The notes under the pieces: model-generated | Told to the model about the DNA's origin: nothing | Database searches by the model: none | What the model saw: the letters and a program-made list of their open reading frames with translations, nothing else | Translations under genes and position numbers: made by a program | From: an uncultured bacterium | Lineage (GTDB): Bacteria; Verrucomicrobiota; Verrucomicrobiia; Verrucomicrobiales; V1-33 | Direction: 5' to 3' | DNA length: 54,393 bases | NCBI GenBank assembly: GCA_903936775.1 | Contig: CAIZWU010000122.1 | Coordinates: forward strand, 1 to 54,393 | Shown: in pieces, positions 1 through 7,560 of the stretch | How the letters are laid out: each line of letters starts with the position of its first letter | How positions within the stretch are numbered: position 1 is the stretch's first letter

Positions 1-612
1 ACCACCACCGTGGATGAAATCGCCGCCCAAATCCAAGGCTGGCATTCCTCCCAGCTCATCGCCATGATCGATCTGGCGGTGCCGGCCCTGCGGCGGCTCA
101 CCCCGGCCGAGTATGGCCGCTTCTCCCATATCCTGACCGAGCTGATCGCCGCCGACGGCCAGATGGATCTCTTCGAGTTCATGCTGCAGAAAATCGTGCG
201 CCGGAATCTCGACCTGCATTTCCGCCGCACCAATCCACCTCCTATCGAGATCCGCCACCTGCCGGAAGCCGCCCCGGAGGCCTCCGCCATCCTGTCCGCC
301 TTCGCGGCCCTCTCCGGCGCCCCCGGCAGTCCCGGGCACCAGCAGGCCCTCGCCGCCGCCAATCACGCCCTGCAGGAACATGCCATCCGTTGGACTCCGG
401 AACTGACCACCGTCTCCCTCGACCGCATCGATGCCGCGCTCGACCGCTTCGACCGCGCCGTCCCCATGGTGAAAAAGCAACTGCTCTACGCCTGCGCCGC
501 GACGGTTTTCGCCGATGGCGACGTCTCCAACCATGAGGCCGAACTGCTCCGCGCCGTGGCCGACACCATTGGGTGCCCCGTCCCGCCCTATCATCACCCT
601 GCCCTGTCCTAG
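1..612 (+). CDS. C-terminal part of a probable M48-family metallopeptidase (TerB-like tail), 5' truncated
   Basis: The frame is open to the first base of the window, so the start and any catalytic HExxH domain lie outside. What remains (about 203 codons) is largely alpha-helical. It has two acidic segments, 'LIAADGQMDLFEF' and 'ATVFADGDVSNHEAELL', each resembling the helix-D-G-helix pattern of TerB-like domains. From memory, M48 peptidases of Verrucomicrobia and Proteobacteria carry this kind of C-terminal region after the membrane-bound protease domain, with the same 'ADG..D..E' and 'QKIVRRNLDLHF' blocks. The protease assignment is therefore inferred from the tail only. The gene converges on fabG, leaving 64 bases between the two stop codons. 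It could instead be a stand-alone TerB-like protein. Confidence 0.55.
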   Translation, partial: TTTVDEIAAQIQGWHSSQLIAMIDLAVPALRRLTPAEYGRFSHILTELIAADGQMDLFEFMLQKIVRRNLDLHFRRTNPPPIEIRHLPEAAPEASAILSAFAALSGAPGSPGHQQALAAANHALQEHAIRWTPELTTVSLDRIDAALDRFDRAVPMVKKQLLYACAATVFADGDVSNHEAELLRAVADTIGCPVPPYHHPALS

Positions 613-676
613 CGCCGGGTCTCCGGGACACGCCGCTCCCGCCCTGGGAGCCTGCCTGCGGATCGCGTCCGCCGCC

Positions 677-1423
677 TCACATCACCATCCCGCCATCGAC
701 TACCAGTACCTGGCCGGTAATATACCTGGCTTCCACGCTGGCCAGGAACCGTGCGGCGGCGGCGATGTCATCCACCGTGCCCATGCTGCCCAACGGAATT
801 TTTGAGAGAATGCCGGTCTTGATCTCGTCACTCAGCACGTCGGTCATATCCGTCGCGATGAATCCCGGAGCGATCGCATTCACCGTGACACCCCTTCCGG
901 CGAATTCCCGGGCGAGGCTCTTGGTCAGCCCAATCAGGCCCGCCTTGCTTGCCGCATAGTTGGCCTGCCCGGCATTGCCCATCAGGCCGATGATGCTGGC
1001 CACATTGATAATGCGGGCATCTTTCTGTTTGAGCAGCGACCGCTGAAACGCCTTCAGCATATGAAAGGCGCCCTTCAAATTTGTGTCCAGCACCGCGTCC
1101 CAATCCTCCTCGCTCATGCGCAGGATCAGGCCATCGCGGGTCAGCCCGGCGTTGTTCACCAGAATGTCCACCTTGCCGAAGTCGGCCAGCACCTGCTTGC
1201 CCATTTCCGCCACCGCCGCTCCATCCGCCACGTCCACCGCATAGGCCCTGGCCGCGCCGGGATGTTTGGCATTGATCGCTTCCGCCGCCTTGGCCGCATT
1301 GGATTCGGTGCGGCTCACCACCGCCACCTTGGCTCCCGCTTCAGCAAAACTCTGCGCCATGGCCAGACCGATGCCGCGTCCGGCACCGGTGATGACCGCA
1401 ATTTTATCAGTAAGATCGAACAT
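677..1423 (-). CDS. fabG: 3-oxoacyl-[acyl-carrier-protein] reductase FabG
   Basis: A 248-residue short-chain dehydrogenase that would reduce 3-oxoacyl-ACP to (R)-3-hydroxyacyl-ACP with NADPH in fatty acid elongation, in the cytoplasm. The N-terminal Rossmann motif TGAGRGIG sits at about residue 12. The NNAG motif follows, and then the catalytic Ser-Tyr-Lys set in 'NVASIIGLMGNAGQANYAASK'-type context, with YAASK carrying Tyr and Lys. The C-terminal 'ITGQVLVVDGGMVM' is typical of FabG. The start at 1423 (MFDLTDKIAV) gives the family's usual length; the frame can be extended 22 codons upstream, but that stretch is Gly/Arg-rich and unlike the family. No acpP, fabD or fabF gene is adjacent, so this copy stands apart from a fab cluster. 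It is divergent from the methyltransferase gene, with 86 bases between the starts. Confidence 0.93.
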   Translation of the reverse strand: MFDLTDKIAVITGAGRGIGLAMAQSFAEAGAKVAVVSRTESNAAKAAEAINAKHPGAARAYAVDVADGAAVAEMGKQVLADFGKVDILVNNAGLTRDGLILRMSEEDWDAVLDTNLKGAFHMLKAFQRSLLKQKDARIINVASIIGLMGNAGQANYAASKAGLIGLTKSLAREFAGRGVTVNAIAPGFIATDMTDVLSDEIKTGILSKIPLGSMGTVDDIAAAARFLASVEARYITGQVLVVDGGMVM

Positions 1424-1509
1424 TTTTCGTGGTTTCCCACACCCCCCGCCGCCGCGCAATCGCCAATTCCCTGTCTGGACTCCCTCCATTCCCGCGTATC
1501 TTTGGCATC

Positions 1510-2238
1510 ATGCGCCTTCTGTTCTGCCTGCTCCTCCTCCCGTCCCTGCTTCTGGCAGAGGACGCCCCCCCTGCCCTCACCGAATACCAGGGCCGCACCA
1601 TCGCCCAGACCATGCATTGGACCGGGGCCGAGTGGCTGATGCGGGCCAACCGCGAACAGGAGGAAAACGCCGCCATGATGATCAAGGAACTCCGCATCCA
1701 GCCAGCCTGGACCATCAGCGACCTCGGCTGCGGGAATGGCTACCATGCGCTCACCATGGCTGGCCTCACCGGCGAAAAAGGCACCATCCTCGCCGTCGAT
1801 ATCCAGCCTCAGATGCTCGACATGCTGTCCGCCCGCGCCACCGGCCGCGGCCTCAAAAACATCAAAACCATCCTCGGCAGCTATCACGACCCCAAACTGC
1901 CGCCCGCCTCCTGCGACCTCATCCTCCTCGTCGATGTCTATCACGAGTTCAGCCACCCCGCCCACCAGCTCCGGGCCATGCATGCCGCCCTGAAACCAGA
2001 AGGCCGCGTCGCCCTCGTCGAATTCCGCGCCGAAGACAACAAAGTCCCCATCAAGCCCGAGCACAAAATGTCCAAGGACCAGATCCGCAAGGAATGGCTC
2101 CCCATGGGTTTTGTGGTTGACCGGGAATTCGACGGCCTGCCCTGGCAGCACCTCATCTTCTTCAAAAAAGCCCCTTCCCCTTCCGCGCCCGGCCTCCCCA
2201 CGCCCCAACCCGGGCCGGCAAAGCCCCCCTTACCCTGA
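1510..2238 (+). CDS. Exported class I SAM-dependent methyltransferase
   Basis: A 242-residue protein with the class I methyltransferase fold. Motif I is 'DLGCGNGYHALTMA', a following acidic residue lies in 'ILAVDIQPQML', and 'CDLILLVDVYHEF' looks like motif IV. The chosen start, MRLLFCLLLLPSLLLAEDAPP, encodes a clean signal peptide with a cleavage site near LLLAED. That is odd for an enzyme needing cytoplasmic SAM. A longer start at 1429 would add a basic, Pro-rich leader and bury the hydrophobic segment. From memory, similar signal-peptide-bearing methyltransferases are annotated in Planctomycetes, Verrucomicrobia and Proteobacteria, with unknown substrates. The Pro-rich C-terminal tail is probably disordered. 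Family call is firm; substrate and true location are unknown. Confidence 0.8.
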   Translation: MRLLFCLLLLPSLLLAEDAPPALTEYQGRTIAQTMHWTGAEWLMRANREQEENAAMMIKELRIQPAWTISDLGCGNGYHALTMAGLTGEKGTILAVDIQPQMLDMLSARATGRGLKNIKTILGSYHDPKLPPASCDLILLVDVYHEFSHPAHQLRAMHAALKPEGRVALVEFRAEDNKVPIKPEHKMSKDQIRKEWLPMGFVVDREFDGLPWQHLIFFKKAPSPSAPGLPTPQPGPAKPPLP

Positions 2239-2635
2239 TCGACGGAAACGCGGCAATGCCGGGAAATTGAAAGCGGCACCTGCATGGCGGCTTCCGGGCT
2301 CTTCCACGAGATGTTTTCGCTCCAAAAGGTGGTGCGTGACGCACGCGTCCAGCAGGACGTGGGCGGGCCCCGGCGCCGGGACTGCCTCCGTATCTGGTTT
2401 GTTGTATTTGAGAGATCCGCGGATGCTGGAACGGCTCATGGCTGGGCTTCATGCCTCCCGGGTCAACCACCTCCCCTTTCCTTCCTTTGAGTCAGCGTGC
2501 AACTTCCAAAAGGGCTGAATTCCAGTTGCATCCCCCGCAGGGCCCCCTAGGATGCGTTTCCGTTTTCCGGGATTTTTCCGCCGCGCTCTGTGGCGATACC
2601 GGTAACACTTCGTCCACAGTCATTTCCTGCCTGCC
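2239..2635. other. 397-base stretch without a convincing gene
   Basis: This region lies between the methyltransferase and rpmE. Small open frames exist on both strands, including a 69-codon minus frame at 2230-2439 and a 68-codon plus frame at 2284-2490. None has a recognisable motif, a start signal or a composition that separates it from chance in GC-rich DNA. I looked for tRNA, SRP RNA, 6S RNA and RNase P RNA motifs and saw none. It probably carries the rpmE promoter and leader. Confidence 0.4.
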
Positions 2636-2920
2636 ATGAAAGCCGATATCCATCCCAAGCTCAATCACGTCGTTTTTGTCGATACCGCCTGCGGGGCGCG
2701 TTTCATCACCCGTTCCACCACCACTTCCAAACTAACTGAAGTGATTGATGGAGTGGACCATTACGTCGTCGCTCTCGGCATCACCTCCGCTTCCCACCCG
2801 TTTTTCACCGGGGAACAGAAGTTCATCGACACCGCAGGACGCGTCGAGAAATTCGCCAAGCGCTTCGGCGCCACCGCCACACGCCGGACCGCACCGAAGC
2901 TCGCCGGAGCCGCTTCCTAG
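2636..2920 (+). CDS. rpmE: 50S ribosomal protein bL31, zinc-independent-like
   Basis: A 94-residue ribosomal protein of the large-subunit L31 family. The start 'MKADIHP' and the block 'SHPFFTGEQKFIDTAGRVEKFAKRFG' are diagnostic. Classical zinc-binding bL31 has a CxC pair followed by CxxC. Here only one Cys is seen, in 'DTACGARF', and 'SASHPFFTG' has Ser in place of the Cys before HPFFTG. It therefore resembles the Cys-poor (C-minus, type B-like) form that functions without zinc. A basic C-terminal tail of about 15 residues extends beyond the core. The gene is followed by a strong terminator and then prfA, an rpmE-prfA order common in bacteria. Confidence 0.92.
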   Translation: MKADIHPKLNHVVFVDTACGARFITRSTTTSKLTEVIDGVDHYVVALGITSASHPFFTGEQKFIDTAGRVEKFAKRFGATATRRTAPKLAGAAS

Positions 2921-2943
2921 CGATTACCTTCCTTTCCCAGCCG

Positions 2944-2985
2944 AACGGTGCCGCATTCCCTGTGAATGCAGCACCGTTTTGCTTT
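2944..2985 (+). terminator. Rho-independent terminator after rpmE
   Basis: An 8-bp outer stem (2944-2951 with 2971-2978) and a 6-bp inner stem (2953-2958 with 2964-2969) flank one C/A mismatch and a 5-base loop. A T-rich run, TTTTGCTTT, follows. It lies 24 bases after the rpmE stop and ends about 75 bases before the prfA start, so prfA probably has its own promoter or depends on read-through. Confidence 0.8.
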
Positions 2986-3058
2986 ATCCGGCATTGCCCC
3001 CGCAGATCAGCCGGCCGCTCCCGTTTCCCGAATTCCCCTTCCCTTTTTTCCTGAATCC

Positions 3059-4138
3059 ATGGACTACGCCCCGCTCATCGAAAAACGACGCCAGCGCCTT
3101 GCCGAACTCGATGAGGCGGTGTCGTCGCCGGAGTTTTACAATGATCCAAAAAAGGCGGGTGTCCTGACGCGGGAGCACGCCCAGATCAAAAAACTGCTGG
3201 CCCTCTGGGACGAGTGGCAATCCATCGGCCGCCAGATCGCGGACAACGAAATCATGGCCAAGGGAGACGACCCCGAATTCGCCGCCATGGCCGCGGAGGA
3301 ACTGCCGGAATTGCGCACCCGCCATGAATCACTGGCGACCGAGGTGCAATACGCCCTGCTTCCCCGTGACCTTACGGAGGACCGGGATGCGATTGTGGAA
3401 ATCCGGGCCGGCACCGGCGGCGATGAAGCGGGCCTGTTTGCCGCCGACCTGATGCGGATGTATAGCCGGTATGTCGACACCATGGGCTGGAAGATTGAGC
3501 CCATGGATGCCAGCACCTCCGATGCCGGCGGCTACCGGGAGGTGGTTTTCAAGGTCACGGGTGAGGAAGTCTTCCGCTACCTGAAATACGAAAGCGGGGT
3601 GCATCGGGTGCAGCGCGTGCCCGCCACCGAAGCCCAGGGGCGGATCCATACCAGCACGGCTACGGTGGCAGTGCTCCCGGAAGCCGACGAAATTGATATT
3701 GAAATCAAACCCGATGATCTGCGGATCGAAGTCTGCCGCGCCAGCGGGGCCGGCGGCCAGGGGGTGAATACCACGGACTCGGCCGTGCAGGTGCTGCATT
3801 ACCCGACCGGCCTGATCGTGCGCTGCCAGGATGGCCGCAGCCAGATCAAGAACAAGGAAAAAGCCATCACCATTCTGCGGTCCCGTCTCTTGGAGCGGAA
3901 GCAGCAGGAGGAAGCCGCCAAATACTCCGCCAACCGCAAGGCCCTGATCGGCAGCGGGGGCCGGGAGGAAAAAATCCGGACTTACAATTACCCGCAGAAC
4001 CGCATCACCGACCACCGGGTCAACCTGACGCTCTACAACCTGACTAATTATATGGAAGGAGACATCGCCGGAATGATCAGCACCCTGCAGTCCAGTGAAA
4101 TGGCAGCCCGGCTGGAGGAAGCGGGACTGGCCAGCTGA
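3059..4138 (+). CDS. prfA: Peptide chain release factor 1 (RF1)
   Basis: A 359-residue class I release factor that reads UAA and UAG and triggers peptidyl-tRNA hydrolysis at the ribosomal peptidyl transferase centre. The catalytic GGQ is in 'GAGGQGVNTTDSAVQ'. The anticodon-like tripeptide is P-A-T in 'HRVQRVPATEAQGRIHTS', as expected for RF1; RF2 would have SPF. Length and the C-terminal 'RTYNYPQNRITDHR' block match the family. The start MDYAPLIEKRR gives the normal N-terminus; an upstream in-frame extension of 31 codons is implausible and overlaps the terminator. The methyltransferase gene prmC, often the next gene, is absent: a convergent exported protein follows. Confidence 0.97.
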   Translation: MDYAPLIEKRRQRLAELDEAVSSPEFYNDPKKAGVLTREHAQIKKLLALWDEWQSIGRQIADNEIMAKGDDPEFAAMAAEELPELRTRHESLATEVQYALLPRDLTEDRDAIVEIRAGTGGDEAGLFAADLMRMYSRYVDTMGWKIEPMDASTSDAGGYREVVFKVTGEEVFRYLKYESGVHRVQRVPATEAQGRIHTSTATVAVLPEADEIDIEIKPDDLRIEVCRASGAGGQGVNTTDSAVQVLHYPTGLIVRCQDGRSQIKNKEKAITILRSRLLERKQQEEAAKYSANRKALIGSGGREEKIRTYNYPQNRITDHRVNLTLYNLTNYMEGDIAGMISTLQSSEMAARLEEAGLAS

Positions 4139-4162
4139 CCTGCCCGGTCCGCCCCCCGGCGG

Positions 4163-4828
4163 CTATTGGATGATGGCGGCCAGCCGGTAGAACACCTTGT
4201 GGCCCGGTTGAATCGGCGGGCCAAGCCGCAGTTTGAGCCGTTCATAAGCCCCGTTGAGGGAAACCGGACCGCTCAGCACAGTAAAGCCCGCCGGGGTCCA
4301 GTCAGTGAGGGCAGTGGCCGTTTGGGGTTGGAAATCTCCGGCATTTTTCCGTCGGATGTAGTCCATCGTAAAATAACTGGCCCCATCGATCTCCTCTTCA
4401 CGGATCCACGGCAGGCCGCCGGTGGCACCCGGCAAGGCCAGCGCGGTGCTGGCCGTGAACGGCGGCAGATTGAAAGCGAACTCCAGGAGATTCCCCACCC
4501 CATCATGGTCAGGATCATCGTAGGGGCCCGCCCCGGGTTCGGCCGGACCACCGAAATAAACGGTTTGCCATGCCAGAAAGGCGGCTGGACCGGAGCCGGT
4601 GCCGCCACTTCCCAATTGCCCGGCAAAACCTGACATCAGCGAATACACCCCGCCGGACGCGGTGCCTCCCAGGCCGGGCAGCGTCTGCTGCAGCGCATAA
4701 CCCCCGGCTCCGGACGCCCCTCCGCCGGAGTCGAGCGACTCCGTTTCAATCTGATAGACGCCACCCTGCCGGACCTGCGCCACTGCGGCGGTGATTCCCA
4801 CCCACAGCATAACAAGGCCACGGATCAT
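4163..4828 (-). CDS. Exported protein with calcium-loop-like motif, coupled to the Kelch protein
   Basis: I do not recognise a named family. The 221-residue product starts with a short signal peptide (MIRGLVMLWVGITAAVAQ). A Gly/Ser-rich segment follows, with two related motifs, 'GGYALQQTLPGLGG' and 'GGVYSLMSGFAGQLG'. Then comes 'YDDPDHDGVGNLLEFAFN', an Asp-rich loop of the kind found in type-3 thrombospondin-like calcium repeats of Verrucomicrobia surface proteins. The last 70 residues look like the beta-rich C-terminal module these bacteria often put after that loop. Its start codon overlaps the stop of the upstream Kelch gene by four bases (ATGA), so the two are translationally coupled and probably act together at the cell surface. 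This is inference. Confidence 0.7.
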   Translation of the reverse strand: MIRGLVMLWVGITAAVAQVRQGGVYQIETESLDSGGGASGAGGYALQQTLPGLGGTASGGVYSLMSGFAGQLGSGGTGSGPAAFLAWQTVYFGGPAEPGAGPYDDPDHDGVGNLLEFAFNLPPFTASTALALPGATGGLPWIREEEIDGASYFTMDYIRRKNAGDFQPQTATALTDWTPAGFTVLSGPVSLNGAYERLKLRLGPPIQPGHKVFYRLAAIIQ

Positions 4829-6546
4829 GGCCGCTGGTAGATGTAAAAGGTTTGCCCGGGGCGGTAACGTCCCCCGGCATCGAACCCGGTACCATTAGAA
4901 CCACCCCAGATGATCATTTCCGAGCCGCTCCACACCATGTTCGGGTTCACCCGTGCCGCAGGTGCCCCGATGTTGGTCAGCGCGGTCCAGGAGTTATTGG
5001 CAGGATCATAGCGGCCTCCAGTAGCATCGTAAACAAAGCTGGCGGCACTGGAAGTCCCTCCCCAGACGATCATTTCGTTGCCCGTCCACACTGCCCCATG
5101 TTGCGTCCGGGCGGTGGGGATTCCGGCCGTGGACATTGCGGCCCAGCTATTGGAGGATCTTGTATACACCAAGCCGCCCGCCACGGGTAATGCGGCCCCT
5201 AGATTTGCCCCGCCAAAGACCAGCATCGCACGGCCCGTCCAGACGGCCGTGTGGGCGGAACGGGAGCCGGTAGCGACGGCACCAAGGGTCCACAGGCCGG
5301 CCCCTGACGGATTGAAAATGTAGCAGTCACCGTAAGTCCCGAGTGCTGGATTTTGGCCCCCATGGATGATCATTTCGGTTCCGGTCCAGACGGCGGTGTG
5401 AAGCTGGCGGGCGGGGGGCGGCGTGGCCGCAGTGAAGGCCGTCCATTTGCCTCCGGTGCCGATCGTGGGATTGTAGCGGGCGCCATCCCCAAGCACGGTG
5501 GTGCCATTGTTCCCGCCCCAAATCAGCATCTCGGAGCCCGTCCAGACGGCGGTGGAATTGAAACGGCCTTCAGGGGCACCATCCAGACTCATGGTGGTCC
5601 AGGTATCGGTGCCGGGATGGTAACGCCCTCCACTTGAAATGGGGGGAGCAGGACTGACATTTCGCCCGCCCCAGACAATCATTTCGGTTCCCGTCCAAAC
5701 TGCCAACGGATTTTCGCGGCCGGCCGGCTGGCCAACCACACTCATGGCCTTCCAGACGTTGGTGGTGGGGTTGTAGCGCCAACCGGAGGAGCCATCCCCC
5801 CAGATCAGCATCTCGGAACCGGTCCAGACCGAGGCCGCCCGGTCCCTCGCCGTGCCGCCGGTGATACTGGTCCAGGAATCCGCAGAGTTCAGACTCCCCA
5901 CTGAAAAATAACCGGCGGCGAGCAGTCCTGGGGCGTTGGGCTGGACGGAAACCAGCGCTGCGCCGGACGGCACGGTCCCCTGCCCGGCGGCGGCGAGGCT
6001 TTCGATGACGGCGTTGGATGCCAAGGCCGTACTCGTCACCGCCCCCGCGGCCAGTTTACTGGAAGTGACGGCGCCCTCAGCCAGTTTGGCGGCGGTGACC
6101 GCCCCATCCTTCACCTCATCAGCCATCAGGGCATAACCGACGGCCGCCACCCGTTGATCCGGGGCCAATTGCTGCCAGCCATTCACATTGTCGCTGAACC
6201 AGACCCGCAGTCGGACTTCGCTGTTGCTGAATACGCCCGGCGTCAGCGCCGTCATATTGGGCAGGGTGGCATCGCCCAGGAGCACGCTGTAGAGGCCGCC
6301 GGAAACGGTGAGCGCCACCGCCGCAGCCGGCTGGCCGCCATTGCTGCTGGTGCCGTCATTACTCCAGTAAGTGGTGCTGCCGGCACCGCTCACCAGAGCA
6401 AACTTGAATTGGCCCGTTCCGGAGAAATCGGCTCCACTTACTTTGACCCGCCCCTGATAATTGAGCAGTTGCGGCACCTGGGCGACCAAGGAAGGGGCCC
6501 AGGCAACCATCACCAAGGCGGTGGGAACAAATAAGGAAAAACGCAT
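4825..6546 (-). CDS. Exported seven-bladed Kelch propeller protein with tail-fibre-like repeats
   Basis: A 573-residue protein with signal peptide (cleavage near SLVAQV). The N-terminal domain begins 'QLLNYQGRVKVSG' and includes 'GQFKFALVSG', a module I recall from PVC surface proteins. Next (about residues 140-175) come short repeats built on 'GAVTxxKLAxGAVTSxxLA', resembling the triple-stranded repeats of phage tail fibres. From about residue 215 there are seven Kelch-type repeats, each with a core like AVWTGSEMLIWGG followed by a 'RYNPTTNVW'-type strand, enough for a complete seven-bladed propeller. No catalytic motif is visible. The gene overlaps the next by ATGA. The likely role is surface binding or adhesion; the ligand is unknown. 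Confidence 0.8.
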   Translation of the reverse strand: MRFSLFVPTALVMVAWAPSLVAQVPQLLNYQGRVKVSGADFSGTGQFKFALVSGAGSTTYWSNDGTSSNGGQPAAAVALTVSGGLYSVLLGDATLPNMTALTPGVFSNSEVRLRVWFSDNVNGWQQLAPDQRVAAVGYALMADEVKDGAVTAAKLAEGAVTSSKLAAGAVTSTALASNAVIESLAAAGQGTVPSGAALVSVQPNAPGLLAAGYFSVGSLNSADSWTSITGGTARDRAASVWTGSEMLIWGDGSSGWRYNPTTNVWKAMSVVGQPAGRENPLAVWTGTEMIVWGGRNVSPAPPISSGGRYHPGTDTWTTMSLDGAPEGRFNSTAVWTGSEMLIWGGNNGTTVLGDGARYNPTIGTGGKWTAFTAATPPPARQLHTAVWTGTEMIIHGGQNPALGTYGDCYIFNPSGAGLWTLGAVATGSRSAHTAVWTGRAMLVFGGANLGAALPVAGGLVYTRSSNSWAAMSTAGIPTARTQHGAVWTGNEMIVWGGTSSAASFVYDATGGRYDPANNSWTALTNIGAPAARVNPNMVWSGSEMIIWGGSNGTGFDAGGRYRPGQTFYIYQRP

Positions 6547-6568
6547 GATCGGGGGGGGAGGGACGAAG

Positions 6569-6593
6569 AAAAGCCCTGACGGCTTGGGCTTTT
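6569..6593 (-). terminator. Hairpin terminator after the lepB operon, close to the Kelch start
   Basis: A perfect 8-bp inverted repeat (6569-6576 and 6586-6593) with a 9-base loop. On the minus strand it ends in TTTT, so it can terminate transcripts of the squalene-synthase operon about 95 bases past its stop. It lies only 23 bases upstream of the Kelch start. An inner alternative stem (6571-6575 with 6581-6585) competes with the main one, so an attenuator role for the Kelch operon is possible. Confidence 0.55.
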
Positions 6594-6687
6594 AAAGATA
6601 GCGCGGTGAGAAAATCATGAATTTCGGGGAGACAGACTATTTTTTGACCTTCCAAGCCCGCAGCCGCCGGCGGACCGTGCGTTTGGC

Positions 6688-7560
6688 TTACCGTGCCCTG
6701 GGCTGCCAGCGGCCAAAAAGCCCCTTGGTCCACGCCCCGGCCACCAGCCGGGCTTTGCGCAGATTGGAGAGCCGGTAACGTTGGTCAAAGACGTGGTAGC
6801 CGTCCGCTTCCAGCAGATCGAGGGTTTCACTGTAAATCCGCCGCATGGCCTCCGCCGCGAGCAGTGGACGGCGGTCGCGCTTCGTCATGGAAGCCCGCGC
6901 GAGGTGATAATAATCCCAGGCCCGGGCCACTTGTTGACGCATCAGCAGGACAAAGGCCTCATTATGCCGCATCGCTGCCAGATCCGCCACACTATAGCCT
7001 GCGGCCGCCATTTCATCCAGAGGCAGGTAAATGCGCTGCCCGTTTTCCCAGTCGGCCCGCACGTCGCGCAGGATATTCGTAATCTGCAGGGCGTAACCGA
7101 GGTTGATCGCATATTCCCGGCTCTTTTCGTCCCGGCAGCCTAAAATCCGGATGCTCACCAGACCCACGCAGCCGGCCACACGGTAACAGTAGAGCTTCAA
7201 TTCCTCCCAGGAAGCATAGCGGCGCGGCTCAATGTCCATCGCCACCCCATCAATGATTGAAAGGATTTCCTCCGAGGGGATGGAGTAACGCTGACGCAAT
7301 TCCAGGAGATCCCGCTCAAAAGGCTCCATTTCATTGGCCTCCCCGCGCACCACGGAGCGCCATCGGTCCAGCGCTTCCAACCGCTGCGGAGTTGTCCAGC
7401 CTTCATCATCGGCAATGTCATCCACCACCCGGCAAAACGCATAAAAAATATACATGTCGTTCCGCCGCCGCTTCGGCAGGCACGCCAGGGCGAAGGCAAG
7501 GTTCGACCGGCTGCGCTTCACGATATCGTGTGCGGTTTGGCCGGATGGGGTCGTCGTCAT
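6688..7560 (-). CDS. Squalene/phytoene synthase family enzyme (HpnD-like)
   Basis: A 290-residue head-to-head prenyl diphosphate synthase. The first aspartate-rich motif is 'YAFCRVVDDIADDE' and the second is 'NILRDVRADWENGQRIYLP', both of which bind Mg-diphosphate. The family couples two farnesyl or geranylgeranyl diphosphates to (pre)squalene or phytoene, at the inner face of the membrane. The second motif, followed by 'RIYLP', resembles presqualene diphosphate synthase HpnD and bacterial phytoene synthases. No hpnC, hpnE, shc or crtI gene is in the window to decide. The start at 7560 (MTTTPSGQTA) overlaps the upstream membrane-protein stop by four bases, giving a coupled operon with lepB. 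Family assignment is firm; product is uncertain. Confidence 0.85.
   Translation of the reverse strand: MTTTPSGQTAHDIVKRSRSNLAFALACLPKRRRNDMYIFYAFCRVVDDIADDEGWTTPQRLEALDRWRSVVRGEANEMEPFERDLLELRQRYSIPSEEILSIIDGVAMDIEPRRYASWEELKLYCYRVAGCVGLVSIRILGCRDEKSREYAINLGYALQITNILRDVRADWENGQRIYLPLDEMAAAGYSVADLAAMRHNEAFVLLMRQQVARAWDYYHLARASMTKRDRRPLLAAEAMRRIYSETLDLLEADGYHVFDQRYRLSNLRKARLVAGAWTKGLFGRWQPRAR

Noticed and set aside
2230..2490. Small open frames on both strands (69 and 68 codons)
   Set aside because: No conserved motif, no start signal, and similar frames occur by chance in this GC-rich DNA.
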